Part shown: piece by piece, positions 1 to 14,100 of the stretch
Layout: each line of letters begins with the position of its first letter
Numbering within the stretch: the stretch's first letter is position 1
Origin: Lithodes maja
Lineage: Eukaryota; Arthropoda; Malacostraca; Decapoda; Lithodidae
Length of the DNA stretch: 64,000 nucleotides
NCBI GenBank assembly: GCA_037953745.1
Contig: JBAKBP010003091.1
Coordinates: 62,001-126,000 of the forward strand
Reading direction: 5' to 3'
The notes under the pieces: model-generated
What the model was told of the DNA's origin: nothing
The model's input: only the letters and a program-made list of their open reading frames with translations
Databases searched by the model: none
Translations under genes and position numbers: made by a program

Positions 1-1438
1 CATAACATCCAATCTGCTCTTTATTCAATTTATCACTTAATTCATCCATATATACATTGAATAAGTAAGGTGAGAGAATACTACCCTGTCTCACTCCATT
101 GGTTATTGTAAAGGAATCCGAAATAATGTTACCCCATCTTACATTAAATGTTTGATTGGCGTACCAGTACTTCAAGATTCTCAGTATATAGGATGGCACT
201 CCCCTTGTTGCTAATTTATCAAACAGGATATTGTGGCAGACTCTGTCAAATGCCTTACTAGCATCAAGAAAGCATGCAAAAATAGAGCTGTTCATTTTGA
301 TGTACCCATCCACTAGCTCCTTCAGAGTGTAGATGCACTGGTCCGTACCATGATTCTTTTTAAAACCAAATTGATTACTATTAGTTGAGATATACACTGA
401 GATTCTGTCTAAAATGATTAACTCTAGTATCTTACTTACAATACTGGCAAGGGCAATAGGTCTATAGTTGTCTTTTGATGTAATTTTGCCAGCCTTGTCT
501 TTAATTACTGGTATCAAGGTAACGGACATCATAGATTCTGGTAGGAAACCATGGATTAGAAAGCTGGTAAAGCAACTGCTGAGTTTCTCCAAGAGGAGAG
601 TGGAGGAGTACTTCAAATGTTCAGCATATATACCATCAAAACCACAGGATTTGTTAGCATCTAGCCTACTTATTGCAGCCTTGATTTTTTCACTTGTAAC
701 TTTAATTGTGTCATATTTTTCTTCTTTGTTACACTCTGTTGTAGCAGCAATGGTATTTCCTTGGTGCCCAACTGAGTTAAACAAAGTTTGGTAATGTGTT
801 TTCCAAAGATTGGCTATGTTATTAGTACCAGAGATCCCATCTACACTAACGGGTAGAGGTGTGCAGCTATTATGCATTTTTTTAATATCCTTCCAGAAGG
901 CCAATGTGTCTTTGCTAGCAAAGTTTTTGGCCAATGCTTCTCATCTTAATATATTTTCATTGTTTTTTATATATCTGATTGCATACTTGCATCTAGCCTT
1001 TAGTCTGGTGAACATGTAAAAAATGGGTCCCTGTCTCGGTTTGTTATGATCCAGCCATACACTACGAGCATCTCGGGATGCCTGGTATAGTTCTGAAACA
1101 TGGTCATTCCACCCAGGTTTGTTAAAAGAGTAATTTTTGTTATGCTTGTGAAATACTATGTCACTAGCCTTAGTAAGACAAGATATAATATTATTGTACA
1201 GCTTGCTGACTTCTTCTCGATGACTAGCATTAACACAATTGGGATCCTCACTGCCAGGATCAAGCTCAGAAAGGAGAGTGTGTGTTAAAGTGCAAAATTG
1301 CTCACACTCCTCCTCGTCAAGCCCGCCCCATGGCAGTTTTGGATTTACACTATTGTTTGACTGGGTTAATTCTGGCGCTCTTTCCAAACTAGCTGTTAAG
1401 GTCAATGGGATATGATCTTCATCTGTATATGTATACTA
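1..1438 (-). pseudogene. LINE reverse transcriptase, partial, runs off left edge
   Basis: The minus strand reads from the end of an endonuclease domain (a 'DHIPL' block just inside 1438) through the linker and into a reverse transcriptase that continues past base 1. RT blocks seen in order are NYRPIALASIVSKILE, the Asp-bearing block CFLDASKAFDRVCHN, and NGVRQGSILSPYLFNVYMDE. The catalytic YADD block lies outside the window. The frame is open except for one in-frame TGA at 941-943. A stop closes it at about 1439, and no endonuclease can be recognised beyond that, so the copy is 5' truncated or replaced there. The clade is uncertain; the RT blocks resemble the CR1/Rex group. It is a dead copy. 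Confidence 0.85.
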
Positions 1439-1786
1439 CGTATGTGCTTGATGATGACAACACAGTTTTTCAATGCTGTGTACTCCCTTGATTGACAGGG
1501 CTAGGGTGTGCTCTTGTTACAGTGACTTTACTGGAGATTTACCACGAATTGCTAGACCTGTGCGTTCAAACTTTTGACGTCTACCAATGACATAGGGTTG
1601 GATCGAACTGCACGTAACTTACTGGAGACCCTTTGATCAGCAGTAAATGATTGTGAATACTTGGTACACCCTTTTAGTTTTTATGACTGTGTTGAGAGAG
1701 AGAGAGAGAGAGAGAGAGAGTCTGACTTCTGGATCTTACATTTAAGTCAACGACAGCCTCTTAACTTTCAAACATCATCATTTCAG
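1439..1786. other. No gene seen; contains a GA microsatellite
   Basis: A (GA)n run lies at 1694-1720. The rest shows no frame or repeat that I recognise. The last bases, ending in cag, serve as the splice acceptor for the exon that follows. Confidence 0.6.
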
Positions 1787-2116
1787 ACAAAGCTCTCAAC
1801 CAAATTCCACCTACGTACACAGCCTCGAAGCCCAAGCCACCACCAACTAAAGTGCTGATACAAGTGCCATGGACACCAACACCGGCACCGGCACCAATAT
1901 ATCCAAACGTCGGCTTCACCCAACCAGCCGCTCCAGGCGGTGGTGCATATGGTCAGATGGCTCCCCCTCCCGCCTACACTGACCACGTAGGACATCAATC
2001 TGTTCCTAGTTATCCCGCCGCTCAGCCGACTCCGAGCTACCCCGCTGCTCAGCTGGCTCCTAGCTACCCCGCTGCTCAGCCGACTCCGAGTTACCCGGCG
2101 ACCAGTCCTCCACTGC
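1787..2116 (+). CDS. DM9 gene, Pro/Tyr-rich exon
   Basis: The acceptor is tttcag and the donor gtgagt. It encodes about 109 residues rich in Pro, Ala and Tyr. Three to four copies of a PSYPAAQ(P/L)(T/A) heptad-to-nonad lie near its 3' end (about 2008-2100). Low-complexity regions of this kind are probably disordered or mediate protein contacts. No signal peptide lies in this exon. Confidence 0.7.
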
Positions 2117-2152
2117 GTGAGTTTGTTTGGTATTCTTCTGTCAAATTAATGG

Positions 2153-2184
<32 letters not shown>

Positions 2185-5100
2185 GTTCTTAAAGCTAGCG
2201 CATGCTAAGCTAGCTAAGGATAGCTCAATAAGGCCGATTAGGCGTATTTCCATTGGGGTCCTGTACTACTATCCCATCCCTTTCCTCATGAGGGATGGTA
2301 ACGACTCAGTGCTTGTGAAAAATCTTTAATGCGCCGAGCGTGGGCGCGAACCCGGGCCTTCTGGGTGGAAGTCCGAGACGCTAGTCACTACACCAAGCGA
2401 GCCGCTAAATGATGTGATGTGAATGAACTAACACAGCCACAGTCTAAATAAAGAGGACAGGGTTCTAGTCATGTATAACTTAACCCTTTAACGCACGTGT
2501 GGACGCAGGGGTTGCCAATAAGCAATCAGAAATAGAATTATCTCAATCTCATAATTACCTCTCCAAAATTAGTTTTCTACCCACAGCTCACTCAAAGACA
2601 ACTGCATAGGTTGAAATAACTAAACTATAGGTTTCTAAACACCCCTGATGGTCATAAAGGCTTTTAAGTAGCCCAGAAAGGGAGCAATTCGCGTCCTGTG
2701 TGTGAGAGGGTTAACTGAATAGAATTGGTAGTACTGTAGGTTCTATCTGTTGTGCCAATAATACTGAGGAGGAGATCGTAAATTAAATCTCCATTGTGTC
2801 ATGTGATTGGCTTCGAAGCCCTAGTAGTAATCATTTATGTAGCCTGATGTTGCCAATGGATTGGTTTCGAAGCCCTAGTAGTAATCATTTATGTAGCCTG
2901 ATGTTGCCAATGGATTGGCTTCGAAGCCCTAGTAGTAATCATTTATGTAGCCTGATGTTGCCAATGGATTGGTTTGGGAAATATAGGCCTACTTCAACAT
3001 TGGTAACGATATATGGATAGAAGCCAGACCAATTTTGGCAGCCTCCTTGATCACTTTTATCAGTTTGCTGAATTGCTATTTGTTTTTGAGAGTACAAGAT
3101 CACATTCAGGAAGCCAAGAATCAAATACAAACAAGAGTTTGGGGTTTCTTATGGAGTATCCAAGTTACATATGGATAAGTATTTGCTACTTTATTAGCCA
3201 GAATCAAGTGGAAGAATATGTGTGTTCTCTACCCTGAATGTTGTGCCGTAGAGTATACTAAAGTACATGCTTAGATTGATATCCAGAATTCGAAAATGGA
3301 TATTAATCGTGATCGTGTACTCAACCTTTAGCTGTGTTGGTTGTGTAATGGTTTAGATGCTTATGTTCTGGGTGTGGTGTACCGAGTTCAAATCCTGTGA
3401 GGACCATATGCTTTCATTAGTTTATTCAAGTACATTGGGGTCTGTAATGGATGATTAATGTTAAGAATGGAGTGTTACTTATTTCATGTGAGTATTAAGC
3501 TGAGCACAACAGCAAAAGCTATGACTTATATACCCTGCCAGTGTAGGAGCTTGTTTTTTTTTTAGTTAAATACATAAATGAATAGGGAAAGACAGAACAA
3601 TTGAAAAACAGTAAAACATCCACCTAGCGTTATTTCCACAGCGATTTTGATTAGTTCTTTTAACTTTATATTGTCTCGTCCTCGTTTTGGTTTGTTTATT
3701 TTGAAAGTTTTACATCATTATTTATTCAGCGACTCTCTGTTACTAACCTGGTATCGTCTTTTATGCAGCGTTGAGTTGGATTTCGTGCAGCGGGGGGTCC
3801 CAGTGTCCCTCCCCCGTGGCCGCTGGTCCCGGGCCCAACCCCCCAATGGTGGTTACGGCCAACCACCAAGGGGGCCTCATCCCCGGGGTGCTCCACCCTG
3901 GGTCCCCTGCCGCCCACGTACCCTGGGGGGGAGTGGCACATATCAAGCACCAGTACTTTGTGAGTATAAGGAGATATTTTAGTACAGGTCTCCCTCGATT
4001 TACAATTGGGTTACGTTCTTGAAAACCTGATCTTAAATAGAAAAAATCGTATAGCGAACTCTAAAATTAATGGGGTAAATGGGGATGCGTTCTCGGACAA
4101 GCCAAAAACCAAACCCAAACGCCTAAAAACCTATAATAATATCGTAAATTGGGGCATCGGACAGTGAGGCCTGTATATGAATCCCTGCTACTTTACCATA
4201 GACCATAAGGAAGCCTCAGGTTGTCCCACTAGCTCTGCCAGTGAGATGATTTATTCTTTAGACCTGGATGAGAAAAAAAACCCACAAATGAATAGGTAAA
4301 AAGTAAACTACCAAGAAATGATAAATAGACACAGAACTTTTAATTTTATAGGGACTCTGTCTATTCCCAGCAAGAATTCACCCTCTCAAAGGAAGGAAAA
4401 TAACTGCCGACATCAAAGAGGACAGCAGAGGGTACTAGCGTCCCTCCCCTCTGGTCGGTGTTCCCAGTACCCAACCTCCCTCAGGTGATCACGGTCTACC
4501 ACCACCAAGAGGGCCTTATCCCAAGAGCACTCCACATTAGGGTGTCAAACGAAAGTAGAGTCCATTATTGTTAGTCTTTATTATTGTATATGTGAAGATG
4601 TTAATACAGTTTATACTTCAAATTATGTCTTTTGAAGTATTTAAATGGCCAAAACAATGCTATTTCGGAACAATTTTCTTGTATTCCTTCAAGTCTTCAA
4701 ACAAAATTGCTACTGGTTTGACACCCTGCTCCTCATACCTCCTGTGTATAATAATAGTCACATAGCCCTTCATGTTGGTGCTTTCTATTAGACATCTGAA
4801 CAGGACTGGCCTTTGTATCAGCACTACTTTAAATAACCCTTACAAGATACGATAACGCATTTCTTTTCTGTTTTTTGGCTATTATTAGAAAATTGTAATC
4901 CGATTAGGAAAGGTATATGGAAATCACAGGGTTAATTGAGATAGTATTTACCCTGGTTACTTTCCACAGATCCTTCCCAAGCTGTCTAATGATAACCAGA
5001 ATATACTATGAAAATGCGTCATAATATTCAAACGGTTGAAGAGGAAAGTTAGCTATAGTCAGAGATAGAATTTCCTCACCGTAAGTATAGCCGGAACCGT

Positions 5101-8100
5101 GTCTGCCAAAAGCCTACTCAAGCCATCTGTGTTTACTTTTCCAGGTTCTGAGTAACAGTGGAGGTTGTGCACTGGAGTGGGTCCCTTCTAGTGGCGGACA
5201 GTTGCCAGTGGCGGCCGTACAGGGAGGGAGGACGGAGACGGGAGAGGAACTCTACATTGGACGCATCATGATCGGGGCTTCTTACATCACTGGAAAGGTA
5301 TGGAGGATAGATAGTGATAGTTAGATGGGTAGATACATAGATAGAGTGTTATAGGATAGATGCAGAGATAGAGGGAGAGCAGACTGAGACGGAGGAGGAA
5401 CTCTACAACAGATGCATCACTGGAAAGGTATGGAGGATAGATAGTGGTAGATAGATGAATATATACATATATGAGACAGGTGCATACAAGGATAGATAGG
5501 ATAATATACAGAGAGAGGGAGAGAAGACAGAGACCGAGGAGAAAGTCTACATCGGACACATCATGATTGGGGCTTCCTACATCACTGGAAAGGTATGGAT
5601 GATAGATAGTGATAGATAGATGGATAGAAACATAGATAAAGAATTACAGGATAGTGTTACGACCGGGCACTCGGGTACACTAGGGCTCTCACACAGGACT
5701 CGAGTATGGCTCGCTGCCACAACGGAAACACACGATCCCAACCCCAGAGTACTGCCAGCCGAACAAAAAACACCAATACCCTCCAGAGTTCTATCTGCTA
5801 TAACGGGGTATACAAGAACTCGGTACTAGCGTTTCACAACAGACTAATAAAGAGACGGGAGTTATCTAGTCTGGTCAACAATCAAACAAAGAAGTAAATA
5901 CAACAACACCAAAGAATAGTGTTGGCCGAAGCCGAAGTAATCCACCCTTGACTAAGAACTTAAGAAGTCCTCCACCCTCTACTTCGGATCGGCACTATTA
6001 CGTTACGTTAAACAATAGTCCTCGAGCATCGAGCAAGGAATCTTCTGATAAAGTTAGATGCTTCTCGGATACTCGTAAGAAGTAAGTATCGGATTTTGAA
6101 CAGCAATTCAATAAGCAACACACTGGCAATTAACTAATATTAAAGGCTTTAAATTGACATAAGAAGAATTATAAGAATAGACAGTAGTAAATGGCAAACA
6201 TATAAAAGAAGTACTCCGACAATGCACTGGCAATAGCCTACTAGGATTGTGCTCGGGGGCCACTAATCTCTAAAGTAGCTATGTGTGCCACACATGAAAT
6301 CAATAGTGCATAAACAATAACATACATAAGGAAAGCTTCAATACTATGCTGTATCTGCTGACCGAGCAAAGTCTAGCTGGGATGTAGTAGGCTAGGAAAC
6401 AATGGCTGAGCAAGCGGCTCGTAGCCTAGCGAGGTCCTTAAGACTGTGCGGCCAAATTACGGTAATTGACGGGATGCTCTCTTGAGAGATCCAGATCACT
6501 AGTATCTGGTTCTCTCCTGGCGATCCTCTCAAAGTCAAGCAAACGAGTTAGCACAGTGTTGGGTGGCAGAGGCAAAAGCCCTCACTCGCAACACAGCGCT
6601 AAACTCACAAGGTACACAGTCAGAAAGACCACCTAGGCTTCCCAAGTCTCCGTTGCGATTGTACAGGTTCAACAAAACCTAATACACATAGGGAATCACA
6701 ACTCTAGTAGCCTCACCCCAGTCTAGCATCACCTAGATCAGCAGAAAACAGGAACATGAATAATCATACACAGGGAAATGCATATACGAGTGCAACAAAC
6801 ATTAATCAATCCTATTCTAGTTATCCCTTCCAAAATAGGCTATTCTAATAGGCATATATCTCGTGAGAACTCAAGCGATAATACTTTGGCTGACTAAATC
6901 TGCACCAAAGGGGTCATTGAGGTTAAAAAGGGTTCAGGAGAAGAAGAAGGTAGGCGGTACAGAGAGTAGGGAAAGTTCACATCAGTCGGAAGAATATATA
7001 TAGTTGCAAGGGATATAAGAAGTCGCTCTGCCTGATGAGTTCTAAGGGATATGTGGCGAGACTTCCCTTTTTATACTCGGCCCTCTAGTGAGCATATCGC
7101 CAACTACTAAGGACCGCCCACTAGCAATCATTACGTAATATTCTCTCTCAATCTGGGATCGACAAAGGATTTCCCACGCACTGAGAGGGAGGAGGGAGGA
7201 GGGAGGAGGGAATTAGGCCTACCTGCCCGCGTGGCGCACTCACTGGTCCCCGTTACATACTCTCTCTCTCCTCTCATCATTACAAATAAGTCCCACACAC
7301 AACACTTATAACTAATGATATAAAATAGAACTCGTTGACTCAGATGAAAACAAAATACATATTTATAATACTTATAGTACAACGGCTCACATAAACTAAG
7401 TTAGGAAACTCTACACAGACTACAGCCAAAGTTCCTGCCCTGACGATCCTAGCGAGAGTGGGGCATGACTGGGCGTTCTGTACAGCATGCTCATACTCGA
7501 CATGCGTCACACCTCCCCCAAGATTTTACTTGCTCAACCCTGAGCTAAAATCTGACACACAGAACCCCATCAAGCCCCTCACACCCAGCGACCGCATGGC
7601 ACTAAAACAAGCTGAGTTTATCACTAAAACACATCTTATTATTAAAAAAAATTCACATTTTATAACTCCTCCCAACAATAGCAAAAGACACAATATCATG
7701 CTCCCAGAGCGAGCTTACAGCAGCTCAGCCGTTTGATAGTTCGTGGACTACTCAAACTCTATAGGCTATGACAAACTTATACAATTATCTATATCAAAAA
7801 GAAAGAGTTTTTTATATGATTTTTATATTTTAATATGTTTTTTCCGGCTGCACTATAAGGGCAGCCTATTTTCTTCTATACCAAACGCTCAACAATCCTG
7901 CTTTACGACCCAATACGCTGGGCTACAACCGCGAGCCAACAAGCACCAAGCGCAAAATACTATTCAAACTAAAGCAGGAGGCTACCCGTGTGTCAATCTA
8001 CCCAGGATCATATACCCTTGAACGACCATCTGCAACCACGTTGTCACAACCGGCAATATGGCGTATGTCCAGGTTATATACCAATAACCTTAGTGACCAC

Positions 8101-11100
8101 CTGGTCAGCCTCATATTCCGATTGTGAAACTGGTCCAAGATCTTGAGGATGATGATCTGGGTAAACTACAACGACCGGACCATAGGCTGGAACATAGACC
8201 TCGAAATGCCCCAGCGCATCATCGTCCTTTACAATTTCATTCATCAGGTTCTGAAACGTTGCTAGCGCATTCTTACGTCCGTCAGGCATAACATTGCACC
8301 GGTAGGTACTCCCGTCCACAACAAAACCACATACCTCTTTAGCACGCTCGGACAAAGTTACAGGCAACGACCACTCACGACATTCCTTATCCCTCAGACC
8401 CTTCGTCCACACGTAATCCAGCTCCGCTTGCACCACAGGCTGTCGAGCAGGATTTATACGGTAGGGAATTAAACTGAGCCTTGCACTATCTCCAGCCTGC
8501 ATGTCGGATTCTACCCCGTACATCAGGCCTGGAGAAGCAACAAACATGCGAAAGTACTGCCATAGCCTAGTAAATAACTGCCTTGCAGTGTCTCCACGAA
8601 CAACATGCCTAGTGCCCTCCCACAACCCAGCCGAGACCGCAGCTTCTAACCTGTAGTCTCCCTCCTTCTCCACCTTCATCCCTAGAAAAGCCAGGTCATG
8701 AGAGGGACAATCAGTACCACCTGTGCAGTCACTCCCATAGTTCATTATTGCTAAGGCTTCCCCGCCGATACCGTACATGCGCACCCCCGCATTCCTTGTG
8801 ACGACATCTGCCTGCGCAGCATCACCGCTTTCAGCGACATGGCCAGATACAGTCGGTCTATGGTAGGGCTGTTGCATTAGACTAGAGCAGCATTGGGAGG
8901 CTATGCGACGACCGGGCACTGCGATACCACAGCCGACCTTACCAATCTGCTCAATGTCCTCCTTTTGACCACCACCCTTGGCAGCCATGGGTCGACCCTG
9001 ACCTGGCAACCATGCCAAAGCCTCGTCGCCCACCTTGAACCACCGAAACAACGAGGCTAACGGTCTTTCAACAGTCACGTGACCTGCCCGTGGAACATCT
9101 TGCACCGCCCGAGTTGTGAGACTCAGGGGCTCGGCACGACCAGTGGGGTATGAACCGAGCTGGTGCTGGAGTGCTGCACACTGCTGCTCAGGCAGGTGCT
9201 CTAGCGCTTCCACAGCCACCAGACTCGTGTCCCCCGCCCACTGTTCCGCCGAGACATGACAATCCCTTCTCTCCTCCACCTGTGCCCTACTACCCCCCTC
9301 TCCTTCTCCACCTTGGCCGCGGCAGACCAACGCAGGGACAGTAGGCTGCTCAGGTGGTTGCCTCACAAACTCCTCCAACAGGTTCACATGACATGCTTCC
9401 CCGTCCTCGTGTTTAATCTCGACAGCACCATTACCACACTTCTGAACTTCCGGATCCTCCAACTGCAGTTTACAAATATCTGAGGGAACCAACTTGTCTA
9501 GATGCTTCCGAAGCAACCCAAGTCCTTCCCCAATATCAAACTGAGCAACCCTTTCTTCTCTCCGTGTGCAACGTTGCTGCCTCGGAGTCTCTTCCTGCCC
9601 TACCTCCTCACTAGCTGTGACAGGTCCTGGGGCCTCTCCAGACTCTAACATAGGTGCCAATACTGAATCACCCAGGAGAGCCGCCGAGTCAAAACTCTTA
9701 AAACCAACTCCAGCTGTAGCCTCCTCCTGTTGATCGTTCCTCTGCTGGTCTGAAGACGGAGGACTAGGCTGTGACACTTTAGCTGCCCGAGCTCGGGTGA
9801 CAGCACACTCCATGGGTTGTGCCTGGCACCGCTCGACCCACTCTCGCTCTTCCCTACTCACGTCGGCCGGCCTCTCGGCAACGACTAAGGGTAGAACCTC
9901 AGAAGCGGGCATTGCAAAGTCGTTGCCGAGAAGAAGGTCGACGCCCTCCACTGGCAGTTTCTCCACAATCCCGACATCCAATTCACGTGCCACACCATCC
10001 ACCTCCAACTCCAACCGCACCAGCGGGTATGACCGAGTTGCATTAATACCCTGCACCACTACCACCCGAGCCGCATTTATAGGGTAGCCAGTCAAGTTAT
10101 TCATCAGAGTCTGGGAAGCACCTGTATCACGCAAGACCTCTACTCCATGCTTGCGCCCCGCCCACATCACGCAACCCCGTCCTCTATGGTCGCAAAAAAC
10201 ATCCTGAGCAGGGTTCGAGCCTCCCAGGTGCTTCTGCATTGGCTGTGCCTCAGCTTCTGACGAACTGCCCCGGGCAAACTCAGAAGACTTCAGAGACACA
10301 CCAATGTTGCAGGCCAAAGACACAGCTGCTGTAGGTGGTTTGCTAGGACAGACTCTTGCAAAGTGCCCCTTTTCATGACAATGATAACACTCCAACTCCC
10401 CTCTGGGCTTCCCTTGGTACTGGGAAGGGCCCGGCCCCTTCTTAAATGGGACGGTGCTAGTCTTGTGGTCAGTCTTGGTATCATAGCTCTTGTACTTGTT
10501 TGCATAATGTATATCACTAACTCGGGGGGGTGGGGCGTCACGCCCCTTGTTACCTGCCTCACTACGCTGGGCAGACCCGCACCCACGAATTAGTGATAGC
10601 CGGAGGTCAGCCATCTCAGCTGCCTCCTGTAGAGTTTTGGGGTTCTTTTCTTTAATAGTTAAAGTCATATCTGCACCAGTACACTTATAAAACTGCTCGA
10701 GCAGAAACAGCTCAGTCAACTGTTCGGCCGTCTCAGCTTTCTCAGAACGTGTCCAGTTTGTAAGTGCATCTTTTAAGTCCCGGGCATGTTCAAGAAAGGT
10801 CGCCTCCCTAGTCTTTGTAACACCCCGAAACTTCAATCGATATGTTTCTGGTTGCAACTCGTATGCCCGTAGGACAGCTCTCTTCAATTCTGGGTAGTCA
10901 ATGCAAGACTCTAAAGGCAGTGCATCATAAGCCTTCAGACCCTTACCCGTAAGTCTTGAGGAGACTAGAGCTGCCCACTTCTCTTCAGGCCAATTATGCT
11001 CCCTACACTTCTTCTCAAAACGATTAAAAAATTCTGTGACTTCAGTTTCACTAAATGCCGGCACCAATTTGACTAAGTGGGACAAGGACTGTTCTCTTAC

Positions 11101-14100
11101 TTGGCCCTCACGGCCCATCCGAGTCCCTGTCGACTCTGCACGAGTCTTATCTAAATCTATTTGAGCACAATATTTCTCTGAGTCGTACCTAAGCTCAGCC
11201 TCATGCCTCCTAGTCTCAGCCTCAATCTCATGCCTCCTAGTCTCATTCTCCTGCTTCCTAGCCTCAACCTCAATCTCATGCCTCCTAGTCTCATTCTCCT
11301 GCTTCCTAGCCTCAACCTCAATCTCCTTCTCCTGCTTCCTAGCCTCAGCCTCAATCTTAGCAAGCTCAAGTCTAAATACCATATCTGGAGACAGGCAGGA
11401 AGAGGGAGCTGCCACTACTGAAGGAGGGGGGGCAAAAACTGGGGAACCACCATGTGCACCACCCGAGGGCACTCCAATCTGCCAATTCTCATCCCTCTGT
11501 GGGAGAGTGCTAACCTCCGGTAACTGAGTGGACGGCACTGTGGGAGTCGAGTGAGAGGGGATCTGGGGAGGAACCCCCCAAACGCCCTCTCCTCCGAAAC
11601 CCCATGTCGCCCACGCAACACCCAGGAGATCAGCTCCCCCTTGGACATCCCTACTACATTGGCAATGCCCAAAACCTTGGCTATCAGGTGCAAGCCATAA
11701 ACATCCACCCCAGTCAGCCTCTCCTCCGTCACGTGGTACCGTTTACTCACAAAAACTCTAGCATCCTCCTCACTGATTACTAACGGCACACCTTCAAATG
11801 GCATCTCTCGCTCATCGTCAGCGCTAGTGCACGACATGCTGAAGTCCACAAAAAAATTCTCGAGACAAAAGTGTTAAACTTCCTTATGCAAGCACTAATT
11901 ACTAAATTAACTGGAGTCTCTTAAATGCTCCACTAATTGCCATACAAAAAAAAATATTCTTCAATATGCACGCTAAAGTACAAACAAACAAATGTTGTAC
12001 AACTCTGCAAAAATTTATACTGTTCACAAAATCCTAAGCAAGGTCGCCATTTGTTACGACCGGGCACTCGGGTACACTAGGGCTCTCACACAGGACTCGA
12101 GTATGGCTCGCTGCCACAACGGAAACACACGATCCCAACCCCAGAGTACTGCCAGCCGAACAAAAAACACCAATACCCTCCAGAGTTCTATCTGCTATAA
12201 CGGGGTATACAAGAACTCGGTACTAGCGTTTCACAACAGACTAATAAAGAGACGGGAGTTATCTAGTCTGGTCAACAATCAAACAAAGAAGTAAATACAA
12301 CAACACCAAAGAATAGTGTTGGCCGAAGCCGAAGTAATCCACCCTTGACTAAGAACTTAAGAAGTCCTCCACCCTCTACTTCGGATCGGCACTATTACGT
12401 TACGTTAAACAATAGTCCTCGAGCATCGAGCAAGGAATCTTCTGATAAAGTTAGATGCTTCTCGGATACTCGTAAGAAGTAAGTATCGGATTTTGAACAG
12501 CAATTCAATAAGCAACACACTGGCAATTAACTAATATTAAAGGCTTTAAATTGACATAAGAAGAATTATAAGAATAGACAGTAGTAAATGGCAAACATAT
12601 AAAAGAAGTACTCCGACAATGCACTGGCAATAGCCTACTAGGATTGTGCTCGGGGGCCACTAATCTCTAAAGTAGCTATGCGTGCCACACATGAAATCAA
12701 TAGTGCATAAACAATAACATACATAAGGAAAGCTTCAATACTATGCTGTATCTGCTGACCGAGCAAAGTCTAGCTGGGATGTAGTAGGCTAGGAAACAAT
12801 GGCTGAGCAAGCGGCTCGTAGCCTAGCGAGGTCCTTAAGACTGTGCGGCCAAATTACGGTAATTGACGGGATGCTCTCTTGAGAGATCCAGATCACTAGT
12901 ATCTGGTTCTCTCCTGGCGATCCTCTCAAAGTCAAGCAAACGAGTTAGCACAGTGTTGGGTGGCAGAGGCAAAAGCCCTCACTCGCAACACAGCGCTAAA
13001 CTCACAAGGTACACAGTCAGAAAGACCACCTAGGCTTCCCAAGTCTCCGTTGCGATTGTACAGGTTCAACAAAACCTAATACACATAGGGAATCACAACT
13101 CTAGTAGCCTCACCCCAGTCTAGCATCACCTAGATCAGCAGAAAACAGGAACATGAATAATCATACACAGGGAAATGCATATACGAGTGCAACAAACATT
13201 AATCAATCCTATTCTAGTTATCCCTTCCAAAATAGGCTATTCTAATAGGCATATATCTCGTGAGAACTCAAGCGATAATACTTTGGCTGACTAAATCTGC
13301 ACCAAAGGGGTCATTGAGGTTAAAAAGGGTTCAGGAGAAGAAGAAGGTAGGCGGTACAGAGAGTAGGGAAAGTTCACATCAGTCGGAAGAATATAATATT
13401 ATATAGTTGCAAGGGATATAAGAAGTCGCTCTGCCTGATGAGTTCTAAGGGATATGTGGCGAGACTTCCCTTTTTATACTCGGCCCTCTAGTGAGCATAT
13501 CGCCAACTACTAAGGACCGCCCACTAGCAATCATTACGTAATATTCTCTCTCAATCTGGGATCGACAAAGGATTTCCCACGCACTGAGAGGGAGGAGGGA
13601 ATTAGGCCTACCTGCCCGCGTGGCGCACTCACTGGTCCCCGTTACATACTCTCTCTCTCCTCTCATCATTACAAATAAGTCCCACACACAACACTTATAA
13701 CTAATGATATAAAATAGAACTCGTTGACTCAGATGAAAACAAAATACATATTTATAATACTTATAGTACAACGGCTCACATAAACTAAGTTAGGAAACTC
13801 TACACAGACTACAGCCAAAGTTCCTGCCCTGACGATCCTAGCGAGAGTGGGGCATGACTGGGCGTTCTGTACAGCATGCTCATACTCGACATGCGTCACA
13901 ATAGATGCAGAGATAGAGAGATACAGGGCGGGAGGACTGAGGCGGGGGAGGAACTCTACATTGGACATATGAATATCGGGGCCGCCTGCATCATTGGGAA
14001 GGTATGGCTTATAATATTGACAGATAGATGGATAGATATATATATATATACATAGAGAGCTACATAATAGATGCAGATAGAGAGAGAGATACAGGGAGAG

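Larger units (their letters stand above)
5655..13900 (-). mobile_element. Ty3/gypsy-type LTR element, pol mostly deleted
   Basis: The element runs TG...CA and is flanked by a 4-bp target duplication ATAG (5651-5654 and 13901-13904). Removing it restores the GATA-rich intron ('aggATAGatgcagagatag'), which matches the neighbouring intron copy at about 5351-5372. Genes are on the minus strand: 5' LTR at 12052-13900, a primer-site-like stretch starting TGGCGACCTTGC just inside it, gag, protease, then remnants of RT and RNase H, a purine-rich tract TTGGGGGAGG at about 7512-7521, and the 3' LTR at 5655-7511. The LTRs differ only at a few sites and repeat lengths, so the insertion is recent. Integrase and the RT catalytic core cannot be found, so the copy must have been mobilised in trans. 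Confidence 0.9.

Noticed and set aside
3726..3982. Alternative frames over the Gly/Pro-rich exon
   Set aside because: Only the 3771 frame keeps phase with both neighbouring exons.
8074..8700. Functional reverse transcriptase at the end of the gypsy-type frame
   Set aside because: Only isolated RT and RNase H motifs remain; the YxDD region and most of the palm are missing.
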